DNA of 64,000 nt from Campylobacter lari (GCF_004357905.1 NZ_SMTT01000003.1:106867-170866); one strand, 5' to 3'; counted from the first letter of the stretch, positions 17,973 through 27,627 are shown. Program-made: numbers and translations. The notes: a model not told the origin generated them from the letters alone.

Positions 17973-18440
17973 ATGAAATCAATATATTTATTTTTACTAG
18001 CAAGCTTAATTGGGATTGAAATTAGCATAGGTGTATTTTTAGCTCCGACTATATTTTATCCTGCTAAATTCATAGGTGAAGGGGTTTTAACTCATTTTCA
18101 AAGTGGGCTTTTAATGACACACATTTTTGTACAATTTGGCTATGTTTTGTTAGGTGTGAGTGTTTTGTCTATTTTAATAGAAATTTTTTCATTTAAAGAC
18201 AAAAATTTAACTTTTAAAATAAATTTTTCAAAATTTATGCTTTCTTTGATCATTTTGGCACTAAGTTTGCTTTTTGTATTTTACTTCACTGCTTATGTTT
18301 TAGAAGCACAAAGTTTAGGAGAAGAAGCAACTAAAACTCAAGAATTTATAAAAATTCATGGTGCAAGTGAAGTTGTGATGAAAATTATCATGTTATCACA
18401 AGTAATTTTGTTTTTCTTAAATTTTAAAACAAAAAAATGA
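17973..18440 (+). CDS. DUF4149 (TMEM205-like) membrane protein
   Basis: The 155-residue protein has four hydrophobic helices (about 3-22, 42-64, 80-108 and 132-151). Helix 1 carries the pattern IEISIGVFLAPTIF and helix 2 FQSGLLMTHIFVQFGY, as expected for the DUF4149 family. The family's function is not established. The start has a good TAGGAG ribosome-binding site 30 bases after prmC, so it is probably the last gene of the M48-prmC unit. Its stop codon overlaps the extended -10 of flaC. Confidence 0.75.
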   Translation: MKSIYLFLLASLIGIEISIGVFLAPTIFYPAKFIGEGVLTHFQSGLLMTHIFVQFGYVLLGVSVLSILIEIFSFKDKNLTFKINFSKFMLSLIILALSLLFVFYFTAYVLEAQSLGEEATKTQEFIKIHGASEVVMKIIMLSQVILFFLNFKTKK

Positions 18441-18446
18441 TATAAT
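18438..18446 (+). promoter_or_regulatory. Extended -10 promoter of flaC
   Basis: TGATATAAT is a full extended -10 (TGn plus TATAAT). It overlaps the stop of the upstream gene and lies about 28 bases before the flaC ATG. Transcription would start near 18453, just before the AAAGGAG ribosome-binding site (18461-18467). I see no sigma-28 (CGATAT-type) box here, so this flagellin-like gene looks housekeeping-driven. Confidence 0.6.
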
Positions 18447-18473
18447 AAAATAAGTCTTTAAAAGGAGTCAAAG

Positions 18474-19223
18474 ATGAAAATAGGCGATATAGGAACAACT
18501 CAACAAAATCACTACTTAAATCAAGCTCAAAAAAGCCAAGAAAAAGCTTTAGAAAACATAGCTGCAATCCGTGCTATAGATGGGAGCGATGGAGCAAATT
18601 TAGCCATAGCTGATTCTTTAAGAAGTCAATATAGCACTATAGATCAAGGTATTTTAAATGCCTATGATTCCATAGGAGTTTTACAAATTGCTGATTCAAC
18701 TTTAAATAACATTTCAGCTACCGCAGATAAACTTAATGAACTTTCAGTGCGCTCAAACAATGCTGCTTTAAATGACAGACAAAAAAGTATGCTAAATTCT
18801 GAAGCAAACAAACTTGTAACTTCAATCAATGATGCTTTTTCTAATGCGACTTTTAATGGAAAAAATGTATTTCAGAGTATGGATTTTGTTGTTGGTACTG
18901 GGGTTGAAAGTATTAATTTAAATCAACCAAGCACAGCAAATTTAAGCCTTGAAAATCAAGACGGAATTCGTGATTTTCAAGATCAAGTAGGTTCTTTACG
19001 CGCAGATATTGGTGCTGGAATTAACGCTATCCATTCTAATATCAACTCATCTTTGCAAACTAGTATTAACACTAAAGAAGCTGAAAGCAAATTACAAAAT
19101 AATGACTTAGCTCAAAATATCAATGATTTTAATGCAAATTACCTAAAAGAAAATGCATTTTTATTTGCAAATGCTCATTCAAATGTAATGTTACAAACTA
19201 AACTAGCAAGCCTACTTCAATAA
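18474..19223 (+). CDS. flaC: Flagellin-like secreted protein FlaC
   Basis: The 249-residue protein has flagellin D0/D1 ends but no central variable D2/D3 region. The N-terminal helix includes DSLRSQYSTIDQ and ANDGI-like NAYDSIGVLQIADSTLNNIS, followed by the LNELSVRSNNAALNDRQ segment. The C-terminal half has DFQDQVGSLRADIGAGINAI and a C-terminal helix ending in MLQTKLASLL. The length equals the C. jejuni FlaC I recall. That protein is exported through the flagellar type III apparatus and binds host cells rather than building the filament. It is monocistronic, with its own extended -10 and a strong terminator. Confidence 0.9.
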   Translation: MKIGDIGTTQQNHYLNQAQKSQEKALENIAAIRAIDGSDGANLAIADSLRSQYSTIDQGILNAYDSIGVLQIADSTLNNISATADKLNELSVRSNNAALNDRQKSMLNSEANKLVTSINDAFSNATFNGKNVFQSMDFVVGTGVESINLNQPSTANLSLENQDGIRDFQDQVGSLRADIGAGINAIHSNINSSLQTSINTKEAESKLQNNDLAQNINDFNANYLKENAFLFANAHSNVMLQTKLASLLQ

Positions 19224-19224
19224 T

Positions 19225-19250
19225 AAAAACTCCCAAATAAGGGAGTTTTT
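19225..19250 (+). terminator. Rho-independent terminator of flaC
   Basis: A perfect 10-bp stem (AAAAACTCCC / GGGAGTTTTT) with a 6-base loop begins immediately after the flaC stop and ends in T5. It is the most GC-rich terminator stem in this part of the window. It lies just before the cmoB ribosome-binding site. Confidence 0.88.
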
Positions 19251-19261
19251 CAAGGAAAAAT

Positions 19262-20137
19262 ATGCAAAATAATGCTTTATTTAAGCAAGTTTTAAAACAT
19301 CCTTTATATGAAAAAATCCAAAAACTTAGTAAAAAAATTCAAAATTCAAATTACCTTATAAATGAAAGTTTTGATATTTTTTGTGATAAAAGTTTAGATG
19401 ATGAGATCAAGAATATCACTTTAGAATTAAAACCTTGGCGTAAAGGACCTTTTAAAATTAATGATTTATTTATAGATACAGAATGGCAAAGTTTTATCAA
19501 ATTTAATATTTTAAAGCCTTATATGCAAGAAATAAATGGCAAAATAGTAGCAGATATTGGCTGCAATAATGGTTATTATATGTTTAAAATGCTTGAATTT
19601 AATCCTTCAAAGCTCATAGGTTTTGATCCTTCTATTAAGTATTATTTGCAATTTTTACTTTTAAACTCCATTGCAAAAACTCCTATACAATATGAGCTTT
19701 TAGGCGTAGCTGATGTACCAAATTATGGCATAAAATTTGATGTGATTTTTTGTCTTGGAGTGATTTATCATCGTAGTGATCCCATAGCCATGCTAAAACA
19801 ACTCAAACAATCTTTAAATAAAGACGGCATAGTCTTTTTAGACACTATGTATATAGAAGATGAAAGAGAAATAGCACTTATTCCTCAAAAAACTTACTCA
19901 AAAATACCAAATATTTTTTTCATTCCGTCGATATTAGGTTTAAGAAATTGGTGTTATAGAGCTGGATTTAGTGAATTTGAAGTTATAACAACTAAACAAA
20001 CCGATCTTTTAGAACAAAGAAAAACACAATGGATTGATTCTTATTCTTTAGATCAATTTTTAGATAAAAATGATTCAAATTTAACTTGCGAAGGCTATGA
20101 AGCACCAAAAAGAGTTTATGTTAAATTAAAGGTGTAA
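19262..20137 (+). CDS. cmoB: tRNA uridine-34 carboxymethyltransferase
   Basis: The 291-residue enzyme uses carboxy-SAM to turn 5-hydroxyuridine at tRNA position 34 into 5-oxyacetyluridine (cmo5U), widening wobble decoding. It shows the CmoB signature KPWRKGPF (57-65), the SAM motif DIGCNNGYY (98-106), and FCLGVIYHRSDP in the catalytic core. It is a little shorter than E. coli CmoB (323) at the N-terminus. It is followed after two bases by the hotdog protein, as I recall for Cj0976-Cj0977 in C. jejuni. Confidence 0.92.
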   Translation: MQNNALFKQVLKHPLYEKIQKLSKKIQNSNYLINESFDIFCDKSLDDEIKNITLELKPWRKGPFKINDLFIDTEWQSFIKFNILKPYMQEINGKIVADIGCNNGYYMFKMLEFNPSKLIGFDPSIKYYLQFLLLNSIAKTPIQYELLGVADVPNYGIKFDVIFCLGVIYHRSDPIAMLKQLKQSLNKDGIVFLDTMYIEDEREIALIPQKTYSKIPNIFFIPSILGLRNWCYRAGFSEFEVITTKQTDLLEQRKTQWIDSYSLDQFLDKNDSNLTCEGYEAPKRVYVKLKV

Positions 20138-20139
20138 AA

Positions 20140-20703
20140 ATGGCAAGAACAGTAAGTGCTGTTACCATAGAAGAATTAATAGATCCAGAAGAGTTAAATC
20201 GTATCAAATCAGAACTTATCACTTGTCCAGGGATAAACAATACTTTAGCAGGAAGTATTTCTCATATAGAAAAAAATTTCGCCAAAGGTATTTTAATCAC
20301 AACCCATGATATGGCAGTAGATGAACTAGGATTAGTGCATAGTGGCTTTGTATTTAATGCAGCAAATTACATAGCACAAGCTGCAATTAATAAAGAATTT
20401 AGCGTCTTAATAGGCTCAAGAAGCTTTTTCTATGCTCCTTTAAAAGTGGGAGATATTTTAAATCTTGAAGCAAGTGCTTTATTTAGCGATGACTCAAGAA
20501 AGAGAGAGGTTAAAGTAGCTGGTTTTGTAAATGAGATTAAAATTTTTGACGCATCCTTTCAAGTTATTACTACAGATGATCATATATTTAAACTTAAACA
20601 AAATCAAGCCGCTACAAATAATAATCAAAATCAGCAAGAAACAACTAAACAAGAATCAATGCAAGAAGAACTTAATGCAGTCTTAAAAGGAATCGGGGGT
20701 TAA
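20140..20703 (+). CDS. Hotdog-fold protein (Cj0977-like, motility/virulence associated)
   Basis: The 187-residue cytoplasmic protein has a single hotdog domain (about 50-150) with GLVHSGFVFNAANYIAQAA, which resembles the central helix of acyl-thioesterase or dehydratase hotdogs, but no obvious catalytic Asp/Glu pair. The last ~35 residues are a Q/N/T-rich low-complexity tail. It corresponds to C. jejuni Cj0977, reported to be flagellar-regulon dependent and needed for invasion. No sigma-28 promoter is obvious in the two-base gap or the end of cmoB. Its final 21 bases overlap the convergent lipoprotein gene. Confidence 0.82.
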   Translation: MARTVSAVTIEELIDPEELNRIKSELITCPGINNTLAGSISHIEKNFAKGILITTHDMAVDELGLVHSGFVFNAANYIAQAAINKEFSVLIGSRSFFYAPLKVGDILNLEASALFSDDSRKREVKVAGFVNEIKIFDASFQVITTDDHIFKLKQNQAATNNNQNQQETTKQESMQEELNAVLKGIGG

Positions 20704-20868
20704 AGGTAAATCCACCCAATTCTTTGGACATTCTTTATGATAAGTCCCACTTGCATCATAATATTCCTTACAATCATCGTAAAATCGATTTGAGATCCCT
20801 CTTTCATTGACAAAACAACCACTAAAAAATAATACTAAAAATCCAAACAATAATATTTTTTTAAACAT
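20683..20868 (-). CDS. Small lipoprotein (Cj0978c-like)
   Basis: The 61-residue protein has a lipoprotein signal peptide with lipobox FSGC (Cys18), so the mature part is only about 44 residues. It contains two further cysteines (in DDCKEYY and KECPKN) that could form a disulfide. No function is known to me. It lies eight bases after the thermonuclease gene on the same strand, and its 3' end overlaps the convergent hotdog gene by 21 bases. Confidence 0.8.
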   Translation of the reverse strand: MFKKILLFGFLVLFFSGCFVNERGISNRFYDDCKEYYDASGTYHKECPKNWVDLPLTPDSF

Positions 20869-20876
20869 CTTATATC

Positions 20877-21401
20877 CTATTTTAATCTTATTTGTTTACG
20901 CCATTTATAAGGCTCTATAGGATTTTCACTTTCCCATAATCCTTTTTTATTTATCTTGGCATAATTTTGCTCATTTATATATAAATCACTATAATGCTCA
21001 TACGCCCAAGCAAAACCATTTTTAACCATAACTTGATTAATATCTTTATCATTTAAATATACAATGGCTAAAATTCTACCATATTTATCCTCATCTTTTA
21101 CATTTAAAACTACTTCTTTATTTAATACAATAGCTTTTAGAAATTGCGTAGCCATCTTTCCATAAGCTTGATCACTCTCAGGCGCATCTATACCAAAAAG
21201 TCTGATTTTAAGCTTTTCATTTTCGAATTTAGCCTCAATAGTATCTCCATCTACTACACGACTTACTTTAGCATTGATATATGAACCACTATCATAGTTT
21301 AAAACATAAGCAAAAGCAACTAAAAAAAGTGCGATTAAAAATTTCTTCGGATCTTTTAATAAGTTTATAAATAATTTAATTTGTTTCCTAGAAAATTTCA
21401 T
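20877..21401 (-). CDS. Membrane-anchored staphylococcal-nuclease-like thermonuclease
   Basis: The 174-residue protein has an N-terminal hydrophobic anchor or uncleaved signal (about 20-36) and then an SNase domain. The active-site set is intact: DGDT (51-54), Arg67 in IRLFG, Asp72 and Glu75 in IDAPES, and Arg109 in KYGR. Members degrade DNA and RNA in a Ca2+-dependent manner outside the cytoplasm. It corresponds to the secreted or periplasmic nuclease Cj0979c that limits natural transformation or aids biofilm life. Paired with the small lipoprotein downstream; divergent from pepD. Confidence 0.9.
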   Translation of the reverse strand: MKFSRKQIKLFINLLKDPKKFLIALFLVAFAYVLNYDSGSYINAKVSRVVDGDTIEAKFENEKLKIRLFGIDAPESDQAYGKMATQFLKAIVLNKEVVLNVKDEDKYGRILAIVYLNDKDINQVMVKNGFAWAYEHYSDLYINEQNYAKINKKGLWESENPIEPYKWRKQIRLK

Positions 21402-21454
21402 TTAAACCTCATCTATATAAAAATATGCCATAATTACAATAAAAAGGAGAATTT

Positions 21455-22723
21455 ATGCAAGAAATTATACAAAATTTTAAACAAATTGCTCAAATACCTC
21501 ATTGTAGTTTCAAAACCGAAGAATTGAAAAATTTTCTCATTGATTTTGCTAAAAGTCAAAATTGCCAAGTAAGCGTTGATGAAGCAGGTAATATCCACGC
21601 ACACAAAGGAAATCCTAAAATTTGTTTACAAAGTCATTATGATATGGTTTGCATGGGAGAAGCTCCAAATATACAAATATATGAAGAAAACGGATATTTA
21701 AAGGCTAAAAATTCAAGCTTAGGTGCAGATAATGGCATAGGAGTATCACTAATGATGCAAGCTTTAAAAGATTTTGAAAATATAGAATGTCTTTTTACTA
21801 ATGATGAAGAAGTTGGACTTTGTGGAGCAAACAATCTCACCCATACTTTGATCTCAAGCAAGCTTTTAAATTTAGACCACGAAAGCGATGATGAAGTTGT
21901 TATAGGTTGTGCTGGTGGGGTAGATATTTTTGCTAGTTTAAACTTAGAAATAGATGAAAAAGAAGAAGATTGTTATGAGATAGAAGCAATTGATTTTAAA
22001 GGTGGGCACTCGGGAATTGATATTGTTAAAAACATTAAATCTTCTATTAAAGAAGTGAGCTATTTTATCACTCAAAATCAAGGGGAACTTTGCGAATTTA
22101 AAGCAGGTGAAAGAATAAATTCTATACCAAAACATGCTAAAGTTATAGCATTTTTTAAAAATCCTCCAAAAGAAAATGATCATTTTAAAGTAAATTATAT
22201 AGGTAAAATCAAAAGAACATATTATAAAAATTCTCAAGTTATTTTAAATCTCATTAATGCTTTTGCACAAGGAGTTAGAACTTTTAATCATCAATTAAAT
22301 TTAGTTCAAACAAGTATCAATCTTTCATTAGCTTATGAAAAAGATAGCAAATTTCATTTTGAGCTTTTTGCAAGATCTAATGATTTACAAGAACTTAAAA
22401 ACATAGAATTTGAAACCTTAACTTATTTTAAGATGCAAAACTGCGAAGTTTCAAGTGCAAATTTTTATCCACCGTGGGCTAATAAAGATACTAAATTTGG
22501 AGAAGAAATTCTAAGTTATTTTAAAAAAGAAAACCCAAACGCCAAGCTTTACACTATACATGCTGGTTTAGAATGTGGTATTATAAGTGAAAAACAACCT
22601 TTAGAATGTTGCTCAATAGGACCAAATATCCATAGCCCTCACTCAACAGATGAAAAATGTGAAATAGCTTCTATTGAAAAAATCAGTAAAATTCTTTATG
22701 TAATCTTAAAATATTATCAATAA
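21455..22723 (+). CDS. pepD: Aminoacyl-histidine dipeptidase (peptidase D, M20C)
   Basis: The 422-residue cytosolic zinc peptidase splits Xaa-His dipeptides such as carnosine and Cys-Gly. Metal ligands are visible: QSHYDMV (His61, with catalytic Asp63), LGADNGIG (Asp92), the catalytic/metal pair DEEVG (Glu118/Glu119), and LDHES (Asp141). The C-terminal HAGLECG and the late histidine in IHSPHSTDE complete the site. It is shorter than E. coli PepD (485), mainly in the lid domain. The gene stands alone, divergent from the nuclease, with an AAAAGGAG ribosome-binding site. Confidence 0.92.
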   Translation: MQEIIQNFKQIAQIPHCSFKTEELKNFLIDFAKSQNCQVSVDEAGNIHAHKGNPKICLQSHYDMVCMGEAPNIQIYEENGYLKAKNSSLGADNGIGVSLMMQALKDFENIECLFTNDEEVGLCGANNLTHTLISSKLLNLDHESDDEVVIGCAGGVDIFASLNLEIDEKEEDCYEIEAIDFKGGHSGIDIVKNIKSSIKEVSYFITQNQGELCEFKAGERINSIPKHAKVIAFFKNPPKENDHFKVNYIGKIKRTYYKNSQVILNLINAFAQGVRTFNHQLNLVQTSINLSLAYEKDSKFHFELFARSNDLQELKNIEFETLTYFKMQNCEVSSANFYPPWANKDTKFGEEILSYFKKENPNAKLYTIHAGLECGIISEKQPLECCSIGPNIHSPHSTDEKCEIASIEKISKILYVILKYYQ

Positions 22724-22736
22724 ATATAAAATAACT

Positions 22737-22765
22737 AATATTTTGATAAATAAATTCAAAATATT
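22737..22765. repeat. Inverted repeat upstream of dcuB
   Basis: Perfect 10-bp arms AATATTTTGA and TCAAAATATT with a 9-base spacer lie between pepD and dcuB, about 57 bases upstream of the dcuB -10. There is no T-tract after it on the plus strand, so it is a poor terminator and could be an operator. The rest of the 134-base gap is very AT-rich, with no other structure I trust. Confidence 0.4.
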
Positions 22766-22821
22766 GGTAAATATTTATTTAAATAATAAAAAATTTTATT
22801 TACTATTAATAAAACTTGGAT

Positions 22822-22827
22822 TATACT
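22822..22827 (+). promoter_or_regulatory. Candidate -10 of dcuB
   Basis: TATACT lies 30 bases before the dcuB ATG, with a TTGGAT just upstream at too short a spacing to be its -35. The leader ends in the strong ribosome-binding site AAGGAGAG. Confidence 0.45.
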
Positions 22828-22857
22828 CTCACATATTTCAAAAAATAAGGAGAGAGT

Positions 22858-24252
22858 ATGGAAATACTAACTAGCCTTAGCGAAGGTGTTCAATTTAGTA
22901 TTCAACTAATTGTTGTTCTTATTTGTCTTTTTTATGGGGCAAAAAAAGGCGGTATCGCTCTAGGCTTATTAGGCGGTATAGGTTTATTAGTTTTAAGTTT
23001 TGGTTTTGCTGTAGCACCTGGAAAACCTTCTATTGATGTTATGCTTACCATTTTAGCTGTTGTTGTTGCTAGTGCAACTTTACAAGCTAGTGGTGGTTTG
23101 GATGTAATGTTGCAAATTGCAGAAAAAGTTCTAAGAAAAAATCCTAAATTCTTAACTATTTTGGCACCATTTGTAACTTGCATTCTTACCATGCTTTGTG
23201 GAACTGGGCATGTTGTCTATACTATGATGCCTATTATTTATGACATTGCTATTAAAAATGGTATTCGCCCAGAAAGACCAATGGCTGCTTCTAGTATTTC
23301 TTCACAACTTGGTATTATCGCAAGTCCTGTTTCAGTTGCAGTTGTAAGCTTAACAGCCCTACTTTTAAATCCAGAAATTAATAAACATCCTTTAGCAGGA
23401 TTTGATGGCTATGTAGATTTACTTGCTATTACTATACCTTCTACCTTAGTAGGTGTTTTGGCTATAGGAATTTTTTCTTGGTTTAGGGGAAAAGATCTTG
23501 ATAAAGATGAGGATTTTCAAGCTAAGATTAAAAATCCAGAACAAAGAGAATATATCTATGGCGATAGTAAAACTCTTCTTGGACAAAAACTTCCAACTAT
23601 CCAATGGGTAGCTATGTGGATTTTCCTAGGTGCTATTGCTATAGTAGCTATACTTGGAGCTTTTCCAGAGCTTAGACCGCAATTTACCTCAAAAGGCGTT
23701 ACCAAGCCTATGAATATGGTAGCAACTATTCAAATGTTTATGCTTTTAGCAGGTGCAGCGCTAATCATTTTTACCAAACTTGATGCAAGCAAAATTGCAA
23801 AAAATGAAATTTTTAAATCCGGTATGATAGCCTTAGTAGCTGTTTTTGGAATTTCTTGGATGGCAGATACAATGTTTGCAGTGCATACTCCTATGATGAA
23901 AGAATCTTTAGGTAATATCGTTATAGAACATCCTTGGACTTATGCTATTATGCTTTTACTTATTTCTAAATTTGTTAATTCTCAAGCAGCAGCAATTGCA
24001 GCTTTTGTGCCACTTGCACTAGGAATTGGTGTTGAACCAGGTATTATCATTGCTTTTGCAGCAGCTTGCTATGGATACTACATTTTACCAACTTATCCAA
24101 GCGATCTTGCAACTATACAATTTGATAGATCAGGTACTACAAAAATAGGTAAATTTGTTATCAATCATAGCTTTATCTTACCAGGATTAATTGGTGTGAT
24201 TGTTTCTTGTATAGTAGGTTATTTTTTAGCTTTAGGAGCAGGATATTTATAA
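22858..24252 (+). CDS. dcuB: Anaerobic C4-dicarboxylate transporter, DcuB type
   Basis: The 464-residue inner-membrane antiporter has about eleven to twelve helices. The N-terminal half closely follows DcuB and not Dcu[49 protein letters not shown] and [11 protein letters not shown]. DcuB exchanges external fumarate or aspartate for succinate during fumarate respiration. A helical extension of about ten residues precedes the usual start. Likely monocistronic: its own -10 lies upstream and a shared terminator separates it from convergent astA. Confidence 0.92.
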   Translation: MEILTSLSEGVQFSIQLIVVLICLFYGAKKGGIALGLLGGIGLLVLSFGFAVAPGKPSIDVMLTILAVVVASATLQASGGLDVMLQIAEKVLRKNPKFLTILAPFVTCILTMLCGTGHVVYTMMPIIYDIAIKNGIRPERPMAASSISSQLGIIASPVSVAVVSLTALLLNPEINKHPLAGFDGYVDLLAITIPSTLVGVLAIGIFSWFRGKDLDKDEDFQAKIKNPEQREYIYGDSKTLLGQKLPTIQWVAMWIFLGAIAIVAILGAFPELRPQFTSKGVTKPMNMVATIQMFMLLAGAALIIFTKLDASKIAKNEIFKSGMIALVAVFGISWMADTMFAVHTPMMKESLGNIVIEHPWTYAIMLLLISKFVNSQAAAIAAFVPLALGIGVEPGIIIAFAAACYGYYILPTYPSDLATIQFDRSGTTKIGKFVINHSFILPGLIGVIVSCIVGYFLALGAGYL

Positions 24253-24259
24253 AAAAATT

Positions 24260-24284
24260 AAAAGGGCTTTAAAAAAGCCCTTTT
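24260..24284. terminator. Bidirectional terminator between dcuB and astA
   Basis: An 11-bp stem (AAAAGGGCTTT / AAAGCCCTTTT) with a 3-base loop has a T7 run on the plus strand and A/T-rich sequence on the other, so it serves both convergent genes. It lies within the 36-base gap between the two stop codons. Confidence 0.88.
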
Positions 24285-24288
24285 TTTC

Positions 24289-26145
24289 TTATTTAAATGC
24301 TTTTTCTAAATCAATAGGCATAGCTTGATAACCAGTACTTGCTCCGCTAAAGCGAATTTGTACTGAAGGTTCTTTAGCTCCCCATTTAAATTCATCTATT
24401 TCAGGTTTTGGCTCACCTACAGCAGCACCCTTGCTTAAGTCAAATGACATTCTAGCAGTAGCACTATAAACCATGATGGAATTTTTATCTTTATGGTATT
24501 CTGCTAAAGAAGTGACAGGTGAAAACCATTCATTGCCTCTTTGCTTTCCATACTCCCAAATTTGTTCTACGGTTTTATTTTTTTGATCTATTTTATACAC
24601 AACTGCTCTTGAGTATTTCATTGAAGCAAAAGCAGGTTGCTCTATACCTCTTGCATCGCCATTATCAAAAGCTGTGATATAAATATATCTTTTGTCAGAT
24701 TTTTCATCTATTCTAAAAGCAGTATGCTGTGTCCATGTAAAATCAAAACCACCTTCTTCGTTTTCATATCCTGGACATTTACTATACTCATCTTCACAAA
24801 CTATCTTTTTGCCATTTTTATCAACAGGTTGTAAAAGTGTTTTTTTGTATTTTTCTCCCCAGCCTTTGTGTGCTCCTAGTATCCATTTTACTTTTTTATC
24901 GCGTCCTATTTTTATAATAGCACTTTGATGACGACTTGAAATAATAATACTATCATCACTTGGATCATAATCTACGCTATTTACATGAGCCCAGTTACGC
25001 CCTACTCCAGTACCTGCTATATCACCAAAAGAATCACTTGCATCCATTTTAGCTAAATCCTCATCACTTAAAGTAACCCCTGCTTTACTCGCATCAATAT
25101 TTAAACAAACAGCACCTTGATCTAATGCTTTGATTACATTTGCTCTATATGGATCTAAAATTTCAAACAATCTCCACTCATCTACTACATTACCATTTTT
25201 ATCAACTTCTACTATCACATCGCGCACTGAACGCACATTTTTACCATCAGGACGCTTAACATTGGCAGAAGCCACCCTTAAAAGATAATTTCCATTTTGC
25301 ATATTATCCATAGAATGAGAAAAATCTATATAAGAAGAAGGTAAAAGACGATTGAAAATTTCTCTACCCATTAAATCATATTTAACATATCTTTGTCCAA
25401 AACCCCAAGTTAAAGCCCCATCAGTATTTTGCCTAAATCCCATCATAATACCACGGTTGTAAATATTATTCCAATCCATTAATTTATCATTGTCAAAATA
25501 CCAACGAATTTCACCTTTTGTATCAATGATAAATGCATTTGAATTCTCATCCCATTCCATTGCACCACCTGTTGGGTTATTCCAAACAGATTGAGAGCCT
25601 TTTCCACTTTGTTTCCCTGGAGCATTATTAACCAAATACAACCTATCTTCAAAACCTTTATCTACTTTAATCACTTCTACTTTTTCAAAAGGCACACCTC
25701 TTTGCATAATACTTCCACTTGGCTCTATATTAACTCCACCAGTTGCTATTTTATATACCTCATCTACTACTTTTTCACTCTTTCCAAAAGCAGTTTTGGT
25801 ATAACTTACTTTTACTGTATTAAAATATGATGGATAAAGTCCAAAAACAGGAATTCCCCCATAAGTTTTAATTTTACTAGGGCTAACCTTATAAGATATA
25901 GTTTGCCCATTTGGTTTTGGAATTATAGTTACGCTTACATCACTTAGTTTATATCCACCATCCATAATTACAGCACTAAGCGGAGATAGACCATAAGGAT
26001 TCATCTTTACTGCGCCAATTTTGCCTTGAATTTCCCAATCAATTTTAGCACCACTAGGTCCACCCATAGCCAAAGAAACACTAGGCACTACCATAACAAC
26101 ACTACCAGCAAGCAAAATACTACTTACAATTTTACTAATCTTCAT
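24289..26145 (-). CDS. astA: Periplasmic arylsulfate sulfotransferase
   Basis: The 618-residue protein has a signal peptide ending near VSLA (residue 26). It moves sulfate between aryl compounds through a sulfo-histidine intermediate. The presumed catalytic histidine is in RNWAHVNS (His387). Other conserved site histidines are in DFSHSMD (His277), SSRHQS (His406) and WTQHTAF (His474). Cys450 and Cys457 are placed like the single disulfide of E. coli AssT, which explains why Dsb genes follow upstream. The gene is intact, whereas I recall that some C. jejuni strains carry a broken copy. It ends the dsbA-dsbI-astA unit, 21 bases after dsbI. Confidence 0.93.
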   Translation of the reverse strand: MKISKIVSSILLAGSVVMVVPSVSLAMGGPSGAKIDWEIQGKIGAVKMNPYGLSPLSAVIMDGGYKLSDVSVTIIPKPNGQTISYKVSPSKIKTYGGIPVFGLYPSYFNTVKVSYTKTAFGKSEKVVDEVYKIATGGVNIEPSGSIMQRGVPFEKVEVIKVDKGFEDRLYLVNNAPGKQSGKGSQSVWNNPTGGAMEWDENSNAFIIDTKGEIRWYFDNDKLMDWNNIYNRGIMMGFRQNTDGALTWGFGQRYVKYDLMGREIFNRLLPSSYIDFSHSMDNMQNGNYLLRVASANVKRPDGKNVRSVRDVIVEVDKNGNVVDEWRLFEILDPYRANVIKALDQGAVCLNIDASKAGVTLSDEDLAKMDASDSFGDIAGTGVGRNWAHVNSVDYDPSDDSIIISSRHQSAIIKIGRDKKVKWILGAHKGWGEKYKKTLLQPVDKNGKKIVCEDEYSKCPGYENEEGGFDFTWTQHTAFRIDEKSDKRYIYITAFDNGDARGIEQPAFASMKYSRAVVYKIDQKNKTVEQIWEYGKQRGNEWFSPVTSLAEYHKDKNSIMVYSATARMSFDLSKGAAVGEPKPEIDEFKWGAKEPSVQIRFSGASTGYQAMPIDLEKAFK

Positions 26146-26166
26146 TTTTTCTCCTTTTTTATATTA

Positions 26167-26916
26167 TTAAGCTATTTGCACACTTGGCTCACCTAAAATT
26201 TTTAGCAAAACTACTAATATTAAAACAATCAAAGCATAAAATTTAGCCTTAGAATGTGAAAATGTATAAGAAACAAACATGCTTCCTAAAATCACCAAAC
26301 AAACAACAAAAGCCAACAAACAACAAATCGCCATATTCATAAATTCCATACTAGGAATCAAATACCAACCATTACTATACAAACCATCTTCAAAATTTGG
26401 AGGATTTCCAACAAAAAATTTCTGAAAAGCATTTAAACTACCATAAACATCTTCAGGCACTATAGGTGTATCCATACCACACTCACCTGTTGGTAAAAAC
26501 CATCCTAGTGCCCATTCATGCAATGGTAAATTAAAAGGATATATAGGAATTTCTCTACACCCATCAACACCAGCAAAAGGATTTTCTGAATGTACTACCT
26601 CATGGATATGATTAAGAGTAATACAATACTCTATACCAAGCCATATACCCCAAAATACAAAAGTATAAGCAAAAATTTTTAGATAATCATTTTTAGGATC
26701 TATCAAGGCTAAAATACCACCAAAAGCCATAGTTAACATAGCAAATCTTATATAAACACACTGCTCACAAGGCTCCATATAAAGGTATTCTTGAAACAAA
26801 AAGTGTGCTATAAAAGTTAAGCCTACCATAGCTATAACCATTATCAACCAAGGAACTCTTGTATTTTGCCAAGTGGTGATTTTACTAATAGGACAAGAAC
26901 TCATAAAATACCTCAA
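26167..26916 (-). CDS. dsbI: DsbI, DsbB-family disulfide oxidoreductase
   Basis: The 249-residue membrane protein has four core helices plus a C-terminal pair. The quinone-linked redox motif CEQC (50-53) sits in a DsbB-like EPCEQC context. A long periplasmic loop carries Cys120 and Cys146, matching the second redox pair of DsbB. It should re-oxidise the neighbouring DsbA-like protein and pass electrons to quinone. Only one base separates it from the upstream dsbA gene, and astA follows after 21 bases, reproducing the AssT-DsbL-DsbI arrangement described in uropathogenic E. coli. Confidence 0.9.
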   Translation of the reverse strand: MRYFMSSCPISKITTWQNTRVPWLIMVIAMVGLTFIAHFLFQEYLYMEPCEQCVYIRFAMLTMAFGGILALIDPKNDYLKIFAYTFVFWGIWLGIEYCITLNHIHEVVHSENPFAGVDGCREIPIYPFNLPLHEWALGWFLPTGECGMDTPIVPEDVYGSLNAFQKFFVGNPPNFEDGLYSNGWYLIPSMEFMNMAICCLLAFVVCLVILGSMFVSYTFSHSKAKFYALIVLILVVLLKILGEPSVQIA

Positions 26917-26917
26917 A

Positions 26918-27580
26918 TCACATCTTGCTTAATTCTTCTGTTATTTCTATTAAAGCTTGTGGAGATGTGATAGCTTGTGGTATGATTTGGTATTTACCAT
27001 TTACCACAAATGCAGGTGTACCATAGTTTTTAGAGATATCATTAGCATTTTCATAAGATTTTAAAATTTCACTAGCCTCAGGAGTTTTTAAAAAGTTATC
27101 TAAATCTTCTTTGCTTGCTGAAATTGCTTTTAATCCTACTTCATAAAACGCTTCAGGATTGGCTCCATTTCCCCATCTTTGTTTTTTCTTAAAATAAGCA
27201 TTAAAATATGCTTCAGAAGCTTTATGAGTTAAACTATTTTTATCGCTTTGACTTACTTTATTTTGCTCATCTTTAAAAGCAGCAAAAGCAAAAATTTCAT
27301 TAGCTTGCTTACCATAATCACCCATAGAGCTAACAGGATAAAATTTATAAGTTAATTGTGGTAATTTTTCTTTGACTTTTGACATGGTATTAAACTTATG
27401 ATGATCATAACAATGTGTGCAACGATAAGAAAATACTTCTATTAAAGAATTTTGAGCATTTGGGATAGGTGTTTTTAAAACCACATACTCTTTACCCTCA
27501 CTAAGTGCATTTGCACTCACACCAAGAACAAAAGCAACTGCCGCCATTGCTTTTGACAAATTATTTAAGTTGAATTTCAT
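26918..27580 (-). CDS. DsbA/DsbL-family periplasmic thiol oxidase (astA-linked copy)
   Basis: The 220-residue protein has a signal peptide ending near SANA (residue 25) and a thioredoxin fold with active site CTHC (54-57) and the cis-proline loop [11 protein letters not shown] near the C-terminus. It is the copy directly upstream of dsbI and is likely the dedicated oxidant of AstA. It is very similar to the second copy at 27777-28427: both share an almost identical stretch around EVFSYRC.HCY. It is first in the operon, behind a TATAAT -10 and a 24-bp palindrome. DsbL would be an equally good name. Confidence 0.9.
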   Translation of the reverse strand: MKFNLNNLSKAMAAVAFVLGVSANALSEGKEYVVLKTPIPNAQNSLIEVFSYRCTHCYDHHKFNTMSKVKEKLPQLTYKFYPVSSMGDYGKQANEIFAFAAFKDEQNKVSQSDKNSLTHKASEAYFNAYFKKKQRWGNGANPEAFYEVGLKAISASKEDLDNFLKTPEASEILKSYENANDISKNYGTPAFVVNGKYQIIPQAITSPQALIEITEELSKM

Positions 27581-27627
27581 TTTATTTCTCCTATTTGTAT
27601 TTTATATATAATAAATATTTGCAATTT

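Noticed and set aside
20000..20139. Sigma-28 promoter for the Cj0977-like gene inside cmoB
   Set aside because: The only CCGAT in the region (about 20001) lacks a TAAA at proper distance, so I could not support one.
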